This document shows positions 1-10,938 of a stretch of DNA of 64,000 bases, piece after piece. Below the pieces are notes generated by a model. The model ran no database searches, was not told the DNA's origin, and saw only the letters and a list, made by a program, of their open reading frames with translations. Position 1 is the stretch's first letter. Each line of letters begins with the position of its first letter. The stretch is from CAIWHR01 sp963734055 (GTDB taxonomy: Bacteria; Pseudomonadota; Gammaproteobacteria; Burkholderiales; Casimicrobiaceae). The stretch covers positions 186,001 through 250,000 of the forward strand of contig CAVTFQ010000003.1 in NCBI GenBank assembly GCA_963734055.1. The letters run 5' to 3'. The translations under genes were made by a program, and so were the position numbers.

Positions 1-441
1 CTGCTGGCGCTCCGGGGCCAGCAGGCGCTGCTCGCGAAGGATTACAAGACCGCGGTCACGCATCTGCGCGCTGCGGTCGAGGTCGAGCCCAACAACATCG
101 TAACGCTCAACAATCTCGCGTGGGCGCTGAACGAGCTGGGCGACCCGACGGCGGCGGAGTACGCGGACCGGGCGGCCAATCTTGCGCCGTACGCGCCTTC
201 CGTGATGGACACGCAGGGCTGGATCCTCGTCGCGCAGGGCAAGACCTCGCGCGGGATCGAGCTTCTCCGCATGGCCAGCGGGCTTGCGCCACAGGACGCC
301 GACATCCGGCTGCATCTGGCAAAGTCGCTCCTCAAGAGCGGCGACAAGGCGGGCGCGAAGACCGAGCTCGAGGCGGTCGCCGTGCTGACGCAGCCCTCGG
401 CCGCGCGCACGGAAGCGCAGCAGATGCTGAAAGAGCTCTGA
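1..441 (+). CDS. TPR-repeat protein, C-terminal fragment (PrsT-like)
   Basis: The frame is open from the first base, so the gene begins upstream of the window. The visible 146 residues are helical tetratricopeptide repeats, with signatures such as ALNELGDPTAAEYADRAA and LAPQDADIRLHLAKSLLKSG. TPR proteins of this type (PrsT family, usually lipoproteins) occur in XrtA/PEP-CTERM exopolysaccharide loci. The following sugar-nucleotide dehydrogenase, epimerase and lytic transglycosylase fit such a locus, and a PEP-CTERM substrate is encoded at 36518-36967. TPR assignment is firm; the PrsT identity is inferred from context because the N-terminus is missing. It would act as a periplasmic or outer-membrane scaffold in polymer export. 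Confidence 0.75.
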   Translation: MLALRGQQALLAKDYKTAVTHLRAAVEVEPNNIVTLNNLAWALNELGDPTAAEYADRAANLAPYAPSVMDTQGWILVAQGKTSRGIELLRMASGLAPQDADIRLHLAKSLLKSGDKAGAKTELEAVAVLTQPSAARTEAQQMLKEL

Positions 442-514
442 GCGCCGCCGCAGACCTTTGCGCGGCGGCCCTTCGTCCGCCGCGCCCTTCGTGACTCCTC
501 TGGGAAACTGCAGC

Positions 515-1803
<1,289 letters not shown>

Positions 1804-1804
<1 letters not shown>

Positions 1805-2883
1805 TGGCGGCTCCCGCGGACCTGGCGCGCGCGTGCGCCGAGCTCAGCGCACAGCCGCTCCGCTGGCTCGTGACGGGAAGCGCGGGATTCATCGGCTCGC
1901 ATCTCGTCGAGGCGCTGCTGCGGCTCGGACAGCAGGTGACGAGCCTCGACAACTTCGCGACCGGCCACCGGAGCAATCTCGACGAAGTCGCCGCCGCCGT
2001 GGGAGCCGAGGCGGCCCGCCGCCACGCGTTCGTCGAGGGCGACATCGCGGATCTCGCGGCGTGCCGCGCCGCGTGCGCGGGCGTCGACATCGTGCTCCAC
2101 GAGGCCGCGCTGGGCTCGGTCCCGCGGTCGATCGAGGATCCGCTCGCCGCGCACGCCGCGAACGCGACCGGCTTCCTGAACCTGCTCGTCGCCGCCCGCG
2201 ATGCCGGCGTGCGTCGCTTCGTGTACGCGGCGTCGAGCTCGACCTACGGCGATCATCCCGGATTGCCGAAGGTGGAAGACGCGATCGGACGCCCGCTGTC
2301 GCCGTACGCGGTCACGAAGTATGTCGACGAGCTCTACGCGGACGTCTTCGGGCGCTGCTACGGCATGGCGACGGCGGGGCTGCGCTACTTCAACGTATTC
2401 GGTCCGCGCCAGGATCCCGAGGGCGCGTACGCCGCGGTGATCCCGCGCTGGGTGCGCGCGATGCTCCGCGCCGAGCCGGTCACGATCCACGGCGACGGCG
2501 AGACGACGCGCGACTTCTGTCACGTCGACAACGTCGTGCAGGCGAACCTGCTGGCCGCCACCGCGGCCGGCGCGACCGGGCGCGTCTACAACGTCGCGGT
2601 CGGCGCCGAGACGACGTTGAACGGTCTGCACGCCGTGCTCGCCGAGTTGCTGCTCGAACGGCATCCGGGTCTGCGCGTCGCGCCCGCGGCCCACGACGAG
2701 TTCCGCCCCGGCGACGTCCGCCATTCGCGGGCCGACATCGCGCGCGCGCGGACGCACCTGGGCTTTGCGCCGACGCACGACCTCCGCTCCGGGCTCCGGG
2801 CGTCGCTGCCATGGTACGAGCGCCGCTTCGCCGGCCCCGCCCCCGATCTCCGGGAGAGCTCGCATGTGCACGGTGCGGCGTGA
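1804..2883 (+). CDS. NAD-dependent UDP-sugar epimerase (TviC/WbpP-like, extended SDR)
   Basis: Predicted UDP-N-acetylglucosamine 4-epimerase working with the coupled dehydrogenase, the same pairing as TviB/TviC or WbpO/WbpP. The 359 residues show the SDR nucleotide-binding motif GSAGFIGSHL near the N-terminus, the catalytic YxxxK pair Tyr168/Lys172 (SPYAVTKYVDELY), and the NVFGPRQDPEGAYAAVIP segment typical of this subfamily. The start codon overlaps the preceding stop and the 3' end overlaps the next gene by 20 bp, so the three genes form an operon. Alternative: a closely related 4,6-dehydratase or other UDP-hexose epimerase, which sequence alone does not exclude. Confidence 0.9.
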
Positions 2884-3775
2884 GACGCTCGCCGCGCTGA
2901 TCGCCGCCGCCGCGCTGGCGCACGGCGCGTGGGCGGCCGGGGCCGGGAACGCGGGCGCCGGCGGGCTGTCCGAGCGGGTCCAGCTCGCGCGAGCCTACGA
3001 GCACGGCGAGGGCGTCCCGAAGGATCCGCTCAAGGCCGCAGCGCTCTACTGCGAAGCCGCGCGCGAGGGCGACGCGGACGGGCAATACGGTCTCGGATGG
3101 ATGTACGCGATGGGCCGTGGCGTCGCGCGCGACGACGCGGTCGCGGCGTCGTTGCTGGCGCTCGCCGCCGGTGCCGGTCACGCCGGGGCCGCCAAGGTCC
3201 TGCGCTTCGTCGATCACGGACGCGGACCGCTGCCCGACTGCATGGGCAAGCCGGAGCCGGCGTGGGTCGACGACGAGCCCGTCGCGGAGGATACGCCGGA
3301 CCCGTTCGCCGACCTGCCGCCGTGGAAGCGCCAGATCGCGGACCAGGTCACGGCGCTCGCGCCTCGCTACGCGGTCGAGCCCCGACTCGCGCTCGCGCTG
3401 ATCCAGGTCGAGTCGAACTTCGAACCGCGCGCGGTGTCGGTCAGGAACGCGCGCGGGCTCATGCAGCTCGTGCCGGAGACGGCAAGCCGCTTCAACGTCG
3501 CGAACCCGTTCGACGTCCGCGACAACGTGCGCGGCGGGCTCGCGTACCTGCGGTGGCTGCTCGCCTACTACGAGGGCCGCGTGCCGCTCGTGGCCGCGGC
3601 CTACAATGCGGGCGAGGCGGCCGTCGATCGGTATCGCGGCATCCCGCCCTATCCCGAGACGCGCGACTACGTGCGCCGTGTGCTTCGGCTCTACCGGAGC
3701 GAGCAGCACGGTTACGACCCGCGTGTCGCGGCACCGTCGCCGATCCTGGTCACGCCGGGCGCCGCGCTACGGTAG
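2864..3775 (+). CDS. Secreted lytic transglycosylase with Sel1-like repeats
   Basis: A 303-residue exported murein-cleaving enzyme. The start is ATG 2864, inside the epimerase gene, preceded by GGGAGAG. A hydrophobic signal segment (about residues 6-25) leads into Sel1/TPR-like helices (ARAYEHGEGVPKDPLKAA, YGLGWMYAMGRGVARDDA). The SLT domain follows with the catalytic glutamate Glu183 in ALIQVESNF, then ARGLMQLVPETASRF and VAAAYNAGEAAVDRY. An SLT protein of this kind is a common companion of XrtA-type exopolysaccharide genes, where it may open peptidoglycan for the export machinery; that role is inferred. The Sel1 plus SLT combination is clear. Confidence 0.92.
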   Translation: MCTVRRETLAALIAAAALAHGAWAAGAGNAGAGGLSERVQLARAYEHGEGVPKDPLKAAALYCEAAREGDADGQYGLGWMYAMGRGVARDDAVAASLLALAAGAGHAGAAKVLRFVDHGRGPLPDCMGKPEPAWVDDEPVAEDTPDPFADLPPWKRQIADQVTALAPRYAVEPRLALALIQVESNFEPRAVSVRNARGLMQLVPETASRFNVANPFDVRDNVRGGLAYLRWLLAYYEGRVPLVAAAYNAGEAAVDRYRGIPPYPETRDYVRRVLRLYRSEQHGYDPRVAAPSPILVTPGAALR

Positions 3776-3784
3776 GAGGCTGAC

Positions 3785-4582
3785 ATGAGAGGATTCACTG
3801 CAGGCTTGCTGCCGCATCGCGCCCTGACGTCCCTGGCGGCGCTCGCGTGCGCGTTCCTCGCGTCCTCGTCCGCCGGCGCCGACGCGATCGCCACGATCGA
3901 TCGCGTAAAGGGCTCGATCGTCGCGATCGGCACCTTCGAGCGCACGCGCACGCCGCAGTTCCTGTTCCGCGGCACGGGCTTCGTCGTCGGCGACGGCACC
4001 CTGATCGCGACCAACGCGCACGTGCTTCCCGGCGTGCTCGACCCCGCGGCGCTCGAGGTGCTCGCCATCCTGATTCCCGCTCCCGGCGGGGAGCGCGCGC
4101 GCTTCCGCGAAGCGAAACAGGTGGCCGTCGACCCCGGGTCCGACCTTGCGCTCCTGAAGTTCGGTGGCGACAAGCTTGCGCCGCTCAAGCTCCGCGACTC
4201 GGATGGCGTGAAGGCGGGCCAGATGGTCCTGTTCACCGGCTTCCCGATCGGCGCGGCGCTCGGTCCCTATCCGGCGACGCACCGCGGGATGATCGCCGCG
4301 GTGACGCCGATCGCCATTCCGCAGGCGAGTTCCGCGGAGCTCGACCCGCACGTGATCCGGCGGCTCACGAGCGGCGCATTTCCGGTGTTCCAGCTCGACG
4401 CGACCGCGTATCCCGGCAACAGCGGCAGCCCGATCTACGATCCCGAGTCCGGCGAGGTGCTGGGCATCGTCAACATGGTCTTCGTCAAGGGCACGAAGGA
4501 GGCCGCGCTGACGCAGCCGTCGGGCATCAGCTACGCCGTTCCGTCGAAGCACCTGCGGAATCTGCTGCAGAAAGCGCGTTAG
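3785..4582 (+). CDS. Trypsin-like serine protease, exported
   Basis: A 265-residue S1-family peptidase with an N-terminal signal peptide ending near ASSSAGA. The catalytic triad is visible: His79 in IATNAHVLPG, Asp120 in DPGSDLALLKF, and Ser213 in YPGNSGSPIYD. No PDZ domain follows, so this is not a full DegP/HtrA protein. It starts nine bases after the transglycosylase gene with GGAGG upstream, suggesting co-transcription with the envelope genes. Substrate unknown; periplasmic or surface processing is plausible. Confidence 0.9.
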   Translation: MRGFTAGLLPHRALTSLAALACAFLASSSAGADAIATIDRVKGSIVAIGTFERTRTPQFLFRGTGFVVGDGTLIATNAHVLPGVLDPAALEVLAILIPAPGGERARFREAKQVAVDPGSDLALLKFGGDKLAPLKLRDSDGVKAGQMVLFTGFPIGAALGPYPATHRGMIAAVTPIAIPQASSAELDPHVIRRLTSGAFPVFQLDATAYPGNSGSPIYDPESGEVLGIVNMVFVKGTKEAALTQPSGISYAVPSKHLRNLLQKAR

Positions 4583-4697
4583 TGCCGGACTGTCGCATGC
4601 GCACGAGTCGACGGATGATCCGATCGGGACCCGTTCCAACGCGGGCGTGTCGCGGAGCGCCGCTGCGGTGCCTTTCCATTCCGGATCGCTGCGCCAC

Positions 4698-5452
4698 ATG
4701 CTCGATCCGTACGGGCTGAGGGCGCTGTTCAAGGCACTGGTCCTGCCGCCGACAGGACCGCTGCTGCTCGCGCTGCTCGGCATCGCCCTGCTGCGGCGCC
4801 GGCCCCGGCTCGGCCGCGCCCTGGCGACGACCGGCGTCTCGCTGCTGTTTCTCCTCTCGATGCCGGCCGTCGGCCTCCTGCTGTTGCGCTCCGTCGACAC
4901 CTCGCCGCCACTCGACCTCCAACGCGCAGCGACCGCGCAAGCGATCGTGATCCTCGGCGGCGGAACGCGCCGCGACGCTGCCGAGTACGGCGGCGACACG
5001 CTGGGGCAGCTGACGCTCGAGCGAGTCCGCTACGGGGCTCGCGTCGCGCGGCTCACCGGCCTGCCGGTCCTGGTGTCGGGCGGATCGGTGGGCGACGGTG
5101 AAACCGAAGCCAGGCTCATGCGCGAAGCGCTGACCGGAGAGTATGGCGTCGAGGTCAAGTGGGCCGAGGACCGATCGCGCAACACGCACGAGAACGCGGT
5201 CCGCTCCGCCGAAATCCTGCATGCCGCCGGAGTCGGACGCGTCGTCCTGGTGGCGCACGGTTTCGACATGCCGCGCGCCACGGCCGAATTCGCCGCGGCC
5301 GGGATCGAAACGATCCCCGCGCCGACGGGGATCGCAGCCGCGGCACCCGGTCGTGGCGCGACTTCGTTCCGAGCGTTCGGGGCCTGCAGGGAAGCTACTA
5401 CGCGCTCTACGAGCTTTTCGGCAACGCGGCCCGGGCGATCAATGCGGGCTGA
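4698..5452 (+). pseudogene. YdcF/ElyC-family membrane protein, frameshifted near the C-terminus
   Basis: The reading frame from ATG 4698 encodes two N-terminal membrane segments and a YdcF (DUF218) domain: AIVILGGGTRRD, LPVLVSGGS, DRSRNTHENAVRSAEIL and VVLVAHGFDMPRA. After about position 5335 the conserved ending (WRDFVPSVRGLQGSYYALYE) continues in the frame shifted by -1, ending at 5452. The unshifted frame runs on into unrelated sequence to 5498. A one-base deletion near the GC-rich stretch around 5330-5350 explains this. The family is linked to envelope or polysaccharide metabolism, with enzymatic activity unresolved. It may be a real loss of function or a sequencing error; the rest of the gene is intact. 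Confidence 0.8.
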
Positions 5453-5494
5453 TGGTCCTAACAAGAGTCCTGCCGGCGGTCGCCTCGCCGAATC

Positions 5495-7294
5495 ATGACG
5501 CTCGAGTTCCGGAACCCGCCCCGTTCGCGCCCTCCCGGATCGCGGCGCGCGCGCATGCCGTTCGCCCTCGCGGCTCTCGCGCTCTCGGCGGTGGCGCTCC
5601 TCGCCCATGCGCAGGAGGCGCCTCCGGAGCGTTCGTCGAGCTGGGCCGCGAAGGCGCCCGTTGCGAGCCGGAGCTTCATGGTCGCGGCGGCCAATCCGTT
5701 GGCCGTCGAAGCCGGCTACCGGATCCTTCGGCAGGGCGGCAGCGCGGTCGACGCGGCGATCGCCGTGCAGCTCGTGCTGAACCTGGTCGAGCCGCAATCG
5801 AGCGGCATCGGCGGGGGCGCGTTCATGCTGGTGCACGATGCTCGCACGCGCACGCTCGTCGCCTACGATGGTCGCGAGACCGCGCCGGCGGCCGCGCGCC
5901 CCGATCGCTTTCTCGACGCCGATGGGAAGCCGATGCGCTTCATGCAGGCCGTCGTCGGCGGCAGGTCGGTCGGCGTGCCCGGCGTCGTCGCGCTGCTCGG
6001 CGCCGCCCACCGCGCGCATGGCCGGTTGCCGTGGCGTGTGCTGTTCGCGCCGGCGATCGCGCTCGCCGAGCGCGGTTTCACGATCTCGCCGCGGCTTGCC
6101 GCGCTGATCGCGGCCGAGCGCACGCATTTCGTGCAGGCGCGCGCCCGCGCCTACTTTCTCGAGCCCGACGGGAGCCCGCGCGCGGCGGGAACGACGCTTC
6201 GGAATCCCGCGCTTGCGCAAACGCTGCGGATGCTCGCCGACAGCGGTCCGAGCGCGTTCTATCGCGCGCCGATCGCGCGCGACGTCGTCGAGACCGCGAA
6301 CGCGTTCGCCGCGAACCCCGGCGATCTCACGCTCGAGGATCTCGCGCGCTACCGCGTGCGGGTGCGCGAGCCGGTGTGCGGCGCGTACCGCGCGTACAAG
6401 GTCTGCGGCATGCCGTTGCCCTCGTCCGGCGGACCGACCGTGCTCCAGGTGCTCGGCATCCTCGAGCCCTGGGACGTCGCGGCCATGGGCCCCGCGTCGT
6501 TCTGGAGCGTCCATTTCGCGAGCGAAGCGGAGCGGCTCGCTTTCGCGGATCGCGCTGCGTTCATGGCGGACCCGGATTTCGTCCATGTGCCGGCCGGGCT
6601 CCTCGACCGCGGCTATCTTCACGCGCGCGGGGCGCGCATTCGCGCCGACGCGAGCCTGGGAACGGCGCCGCCCGGCATCCCCCCGGAGGCGGCCTCCGGC
6701 CGCAAGGCTGCGCGGGGGGTATACGAGGCGCTCGACCTTCCGGCGACCACGCATCTCTCGATCGTCGACGGCGCCGGCAACGCGGTCGCCATGACCTCGT
6801 CGATCGAGTGGGCGTTCGGCAGCCACCTGCTGACCGAGGGTGGCTTCCTGCTCAACAACGAGCTCACCGACTTCTCGTTCGCGCCGGAAGTCGACGGCGC
6901 GCCGGTGGCGAATCGAGTCGAGCCAGGCAAGCGCCCGCGCTCGTCGATGGCGCCGACGATCGTCTATGACGCCAGGGGCCGCGTGTTCATGGTCGCGGGC
7001 TCGGGCGGCGGCCCGGCGATCATCAACCACGTCGTCAAGGCGCTGCTCGGCGTCATCGACTGGCAGCTCGACCCGCAGGCGGCAATCGCGCTGCCGAATT
7101 TCGGCAGCCGCAACGGGCCGACCGAGCTGGAAGCGGGAACGTCCGTCGCCGCGCTCGCGCCGCGGCTGCGCGCGCTCGGCCACGTCGTGACCGTCGTCGA
7201 CGATCCGAGCGGCGCGCAGGCGATCGTGCGCACGAAGGAGGGCTGGATCGGCGGGGCCGACCCGCGACGCGAGGGCGTGGTGATGGGCGACTGA
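5495..7294 (+). CDS. ggt: Gamma-glutamyltransferase
   Basis: A periplasmic N-terminal nucleophile hydrolase that cleaves gamma-glutamyl bonds, as in glutathione, and is made as a self-cleaving precursor. The 599 residues include a signal segment (about 20-40), the large-subunit motifs GGSAVDAAIAVQLVLNLVEP and SSGIGGGAFMLVH, and the processing site before Thr418 (ATTHLSIVDGAGNAVA). The small subunit carries GSGGGPAIINHV, which lines the active site. ATG 5495 is the first start; a second ATG at 5555 would place the signal peptide right at the N-terminus and is a reasonable alternative. Confidence 0.95.
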   Translation: MTLEFRNPPRSRPPGSRRARMPFALAALALSAVALLAHAQEAPPERSSSWAAKAPVASRSFMVAAANPLAVEAGYRILRQGGSAVDAAIAVQLVLNLVEPQSSGIGGGAFMLVHDARTRTLVAYDGRETAPAAARPDRFLDADGKPMRFMQAVVGGRSVGVPGVVALLGAAHRAHGRLPWRVLFAPAIALAERGFTISPRLAALIAAERTHFVQARARAYFLEPDGSPRAAGTTLRNPALAQTLRMLADSGPSAFYRAPIARDVVETANAFAANPGDLTLEDLARYRVRVREPVCGAYRAYKVCGMPLPSSGGPTVLQVLGILEPWDVAAMGPASFWSVHFASEAERLAFADRAAFMADPDFVHVPAGLLDRGYLHARGARIRADASLGTAPPGIPPEAASGRKAARGVYEALDLPATTHLSIVDGAGNAVAMTSSIEWAFGSHLLTEGGFLLNNELTDFSFAPEVDGAPVANRVEPGKRPRSSMAPTIVYDARGRVFMVAGSGGGPAIINHVVKALLGVIDWQLDPQAAIALPNFGSRNGPTELEAGTSVAALAPRLRALGHVVTVVDDPSGAQAIVRTKEGWIGGADPRREGVVMGD

Positions 7295-7307
7295 GCGCCC
7301 GCTGACA

Positions 7308-8642
7308 ATGGCTGCGAATCCCTCGAATCCGCATCGCATCGTGATCGTCGGCGGAGGTGCGGCCGGGCTGCCGCTCGCGACGAAGCTCGGGCGCAGGCTC
7401 GGCCGTCGCGGACGCGCGACGATCACGCTGGTCGATCGCTTCCCGACACACCTCTGGAAGCCGCTCCTGCACGAGGTCGCCGCGGGCCGCCTCGATGCCG
7501 ACCTCCACGACGTCGACTACTTCCTGATGGCGCACTGGCACCACTTCCGGTTCCGCGTCGGCGCCGTATCGGGGCTCGACCGCGCGCGGCGGGAGCTCGA
7601 GCTCGCCGCGGTGCTCGACGACGACGGCGCCGAGATCCTCCCGGCCGGCAGCCTGCCGTACGACACGCTGATCTTCTGCATCGGCAGCATCGGCAACGAC
7701 TTCGGCGTGCCGGGGGTCGCCGCGCATTCGATCTCGCTCGACACCGCCGCCGATGCAGGGCACTTCCACCGCCGCCTGGTCGCGGCGTGCGTGCGCGCCG
7801 AGGGCCGCGCCTCGCGCGGGGAATCGGCGGCCGTCGACATCGTCATCATCGGGGCGGGTGCGACAGGCGTGGAGCTCGCGGCCGAGATCCGCAACTGCAC
7901 GCGCGCGTACGCGAGCTACGGGCTCGACTACCTGAGGCCGGAGCGCGACATCCGCCTCACCATCGTCGAGGCGGCGCCGCGCATTCTGCCGCTGCTGCCG
8001 GAGAGGATCGCGCAGGCGGCGACCGAGCTTCTCGGCCGGCTCAAGGTGACGGTGCTGACCGGCAAGCCGGTGACGAGCGTCGACGCCGAGGGGGTGCACA
8101 CGGCGGGCGGCGGCTTCCACCACGCGGACCTGGTCGTCTGGGCAGCGGGCATCGAAGCGCCGCCGGTGCTGGCCGGGCTCGACGGCCTCGAAGTCAATCG
8201 TGCGCACCAGCTCGTCGTCGACACGACGCTCGTGACGACGCGCGACCCGGCGATCTTCGCGCTCGGCGACTGCGCCGCGTGCCCGTGGCCCGAATCGGAC
8301 AAGCCGAACGCGATCCTGCCGCCGCGGGCGCAGGTCGCGCGCCAGCAGGCGGCGCTGCTCGTGAAGTCGATGGAGGCGCGGCTCGCGGGCCGGCCGCTCC
8401 CGGTCTTCCATTTCCACGATTTCGGCTCGCTCGTTTCGCTGGGCGAGCTCTCCGCCGTCGGCAACCTGATGGGGCGGCTGATCGGCGGCAGCCTCATGGT
8501 GCAGGGTCTGATCGCGCGCTGGATGTACGCGTCGCTCTACAAGCTGCACCAGATCTCGATCTTCGGCGTGACCCGCGTCGTGATCGACACGCTGAGCAGG
8601 CTCGTCCGGCAGCGGCTCGAGCCGCGCGTGAAGCTGCACTAG
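7308..8642 (+). CDS. ndh: Type II NADH:quinone oxidoreductase (NDH-2)
   Basis: A 444-residue single-subunit, non-proton-pumping flavoprotein that passes electrons from NADH to quinone at the inner membrane. It has the FAD-binding motif IVGGGAAGLPLATKLG at the N-terminus, the NADH-binding motif IGAGATGVELAAEI near the middle, the flavin-site motif IFALGDCAACP, and the quinone-site signature PPRAQVARQQA. A C-terminal amphipathic region (LIARWMYASLYKLHQISIFG) likely anchors it. It starts 13 bases after ggt and is followed by palindromic repeats. Together with the nqr operon it gives the cell two alternative NADH:quinone routes. Confidence 0.92.
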   Translation: MAANPSNPHRIVIVGGGAAGLPLATKLGRRLGRRGRATITLVDRFPTHLWKPLLHEVAAGRLDADLHDVDYFLMAHWHHFRFRVGAVSGLDRARRELELAAVLDDDGAEILPAGSLPYDTLIFCIGSIGNDFGVPGVAAHSISLDTAADAGHFHRRLVAACVRAEGRASRGESAAVDIVIIGAGATGVELAAEIRNCTRAYASYGLDYLRPERDIRLTIVEAAPRILPLLPERIAQAATELLGRLKVTVLTGKPVTSVDAEGVHTAGGGFHHADLVVWAAGIEAPPVLAGLDGLEVNRAHQLVVDTTLVTTRDPAIFALGDCAACPWPESDKPNAILPPRAQVARQQAALLVKSMEARLAGRPLPVFHFHDFGSLVSLGELSAVGNLMGRLIGGSLMVQGLIARWMYASLYKLHQISIFGVTRVVIDTLSRLVRQRLEPRVKLH

Positions 8643-8651
8643 CGGCGCAGG

Positions 8652-8674
8652 AAAGTAGGGTCAGACCCTACTTT
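8652..8674. repeat. Perfect palindrome with GGGTCAGACCC core
   Basis: A 23-nt palindrome (AAAGTAGGGTC, one central base, GACCCTACTTT) ten bases after the ndh stop codon. Related copies lie at 8705-8729 and 21838-21884. It can form a hairpin between convergent genes and may help terminate both transcripts. Confidence 0.85.
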
Positions 8675-8704
8675 TGCGACGTTTTGCCCCCCGCCGGACG
8701 GCCG

Positions 8705-8729
8705 AAAAGTCGGGTCTGACCCTGCTTTT
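8705..8729. repeat. Imperfect palindrome, second GGGTCTGACCC copy
   Basis: AAAAGTCGGGTC, one central base, GACCCTGCTTTT, with a single mismatched pair. It lies just downstream of the convergent M13 peptidase gene and pairs with the copy at 8652-8674 as a repeat doublet. Confidence 0.8.
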
Positions 8730-8736
8730 CAACTGC

Positions 8737-10785
8737 CTACCAGATTGAGACCCGGTCCTTCGGCGGCCGGTACATCCTGTCGCCTTCCTTGAGCTCGAAC
8801 GTCCGGTAGAACGCGTCGAGGTTCGACAGCGGGCCATTCGCGCGGAACTTGTCGGGCGAGTGCGGATCGGACTTGAGCTGGACGATCATCGCCTCGTCTC
8901 GCGTCTTGTCGCGCCAGCCCTGGCCATAGCTCAGGAAGAAGCGCTCGTCGCCGGTCATTCCGTCGATGACGGGCGCTTCCTTCCCGTCGAGCGAGAGGCG
9001 GTAGGCCTTGTAGGCGATGGCGAGACCGGACAGGTCGGCGATGTTCTCGCCGAGCGTGAGCTTGCCGTTGACGTTGTACCCCGGGACCGGGCTGTACGCG
9101 TCGAACTGCGCGACCAGCGCCTTCGTCTTCGCGTCGAAGCGCGCGTGGTCCGCCGCGGTCCACCAGTCGCGCAGATTGCCGTCACCGTCGAACTGGCTGC
9201 CCGAATCGTCGAAGCCGTGGCTGATCTCGTGGCCGATCGTCGCGCCGGCGCCGCCGTAGTTCGCGGCGTCGTCGGCATCCGCATTGAAGTAGGGCGGCTG
9301 CAGGTAGGCCGCCGGAAACACGATCTCGTTCATGAGCGGGTTGTAATACGCGTTCACCGTCTGCGGCGTCATGAACCACTCCTCGCGGTCTACGGGCTTG
9401 CCGAGCTTCGCGACGTTGCGGTCGTACTCGAAACGACGCGCGCGCATCACGTTGCCGACGAGGTCGTCGGGCGCGATGACGAGCTTCGAATAGTCGCGCC
9501 ACTTCGCCGGGTACCCGATCTTGGGCGTGATCTTCGCGAGCTTCGCCTGCGCCTCCTTCTTGGTCTCGGGCCCCATCCAGTCGAGGCTGTCGATGCTCTG
9601 CTTGTAGGCGAGGAGCAGGTTCGCCACGAGCTTTTCCATCCGCGCCTTGCTCTCGGGCGGAAAGTACTTGGCGACGTAGACGCGGCCCAGGGCCTCGCCG
9701 ATCGATTGGTTGACGACGCCGACGCCGCGCTGCCAGCGCGGCTGGTTCTGCGGGATACCCGACAGGACGGTGCCGTAAAACGCGAATCGCTCGTCGACGA
9801 ACCGCTGGTCGAGGAAGCGCGCGTAGTCGCGCAGGGCGGCCCATCTGAAGTACGCTTTCCAGACCGGGAGCGGCGTCTCCGCGAACAGCGTGCCGAAGTC
9901 CTTGAGATAGCTTGCCTGGTAGAGGATCACGTCGCTGACCTTCGACTCGACTCCCGCGGCGTCGAGGTAGGCGCCCCAGCCGAAGCCCGGCGCCGTCGTC
10001 GGTAGATCCTTCGTCGCGACCTTCGCGTACGTCTTCACCGGATCGCGCGAATCCACCTTGGTCCAGTGGGCGCGCGCGATCTTCGTCTCGAGCGCCAGGA
10101 TGTCCGTCGCATCCCGCTTCGCCGTCTTGTCGCCCGCCATCGCGAGCATCTTCTCGATGTGCTCGCCGTACTTGCGGCGGACCTCGGCCAGCCTCGCGTC
10201 GTCGGTGATGTAGTAGTCGCGGTCCGGCAGGCCGAGCCCCGACTGCGAGAGGTAGACGACGTACGCGGTCGACTTGCGCTTGTCCTGGTCGATGTCGAAA
10301 TCGAACGGCGTGGTGACGCCGATCTGCTGGAGCGAGGCGATCAGCGCGGGCAGTTCTGCCTTGTCTTTCACCCGATCGATCGCGGCGAAGGTCGCTTCGA
10401 GAGGCCTGAGGCCCAGCGTCTCGAGCCGCGCCTCGTCCATGAAGCTCCGGTAGAGGTCGCCGACCTTGCGCGCCTCGTCGCTCGCGGCCCCGGCCTCGCC
10501 GGACGCGGCCTCCTCGATGATCATCCGCAGCCGCTCCTGCGTCTGCTGGTGCAGGACGTAGCCGGGATTCCACGAGGGCTTGTCCGGCGGGATCGTCGTC
10601 GTGTCGAGCCACTTGCCGTTGACGTGGCGGTAGAAGTCGTCGTCGGCGCGGACCGCGGGATCGAAATACTGCGTCTCGACGCCGGATTGCAGCGAACGCT
10701 TGTCGGGCGCCAGCGCCGGGTCCGCGGCCAGCAGCGGCAGCGCGGCGGTGCCGAGACAGCATGCGATCAGCCATTGCAGTTTCAT
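8737..10785 (-). CDS. M13-family zinc metallopeptidase (neprilysin/PepO-like), exported
   Basis: A 682-residue endopeptidase. The start is ATG at 10785 with AAGAGGAACT upstream; a longer open frame extends beyond it but lacks family similarity. A signal peptide ends near LPLLAADPA. The N-terminal M13 domain includes VRADDDFYRHVNGKWL. The catalytic domain has NAYYNPLMNEIVFPAAYLQP, the zinc motif GHEISHGFDDSGSQFD (about residue 518) and the ENIADLSGLAIAY segment that supplies the third zinc ligand. The protein ends in the family-typical VSIW. Likely cleaves peptides in the periplasm. Confidence 0.94.
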   Translation of the reverse strand: MKLQWLIACCLGTAALPLLAADPALAPDKRSLQSGVETQYFDPAVRADDDFYRHVNGKWLDTTTIPPDKPSWNPGYVLHQQTQERLRMIIEEAASGEAGAASDEARKVGDLYRSFMDEARLETLGLRPLEATFAAIDRVKDKAELPALIASLQQIGVTTPFDFDIDQDKRKSTAYVVYLSQSGLGLPDRDYYITDDARLAEVRRKYGEHIEKMLAMAGDKTAKRDATDILALETKIARAHWTKVDSRDPVKTYAKVATKDLPTTAPGFGWGAYLDAAGVESKVSDVILYQASYLKDFGTLFAETPLPVWKAYFRWAALRDYARFLDQRFVDERFAFYGTVLSGIPQNQPRWQRGVGVVNQSIGEALGRVYVAKYFPPESKARMEKLVANLLLAYKQSIDSLDWMGPETKKEAQAKLAKITPKIGYPAKWRDYSKLVIAPDDLVGNVMRARRFEYDRNVAKLGKPVDREEWFMTPQTVNAYYNPLMNEIVFPAAYLQPPYFNADADDAANYGGAGATIGHEISHGFDDSGSQFDGDGNLRDWWTAADHARFDAKTKALVAQFDAYSPVPGYNVNGKLTLGENIADLSGLAIAYKAYRLSLDGKEAPVIDGMTGDERFFLSYGQGWRDKTRDEAMIVQLKSDPHSPDKFRANGPLSNLDAFYRTFELKEGDRMYRPPKDRVSIW

Positions 10786-10938
10786 GCGGGAGTTCCTCTT
10801 CGATCGCTGGGTTCGCGGCGCAAGGAGGGCGGGCGATGCCGGCGCCGGCGCAAAGGGGCAATTCTGCCAGCCTTTCACGGGCGCCGGCACCCGCACGATA
10901 TACTGCGCGCCTTTGCCGACGAAGCGCGCCACGAGCCG

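Noticed and set aside
5030..7426. 798-codon minus-strand frame opposite ggt
   Set aside because: Arg/Asp-rich antisense shadow; the plus strand carries a complete gamma-glutamyltransferase with catalytic Thr418.
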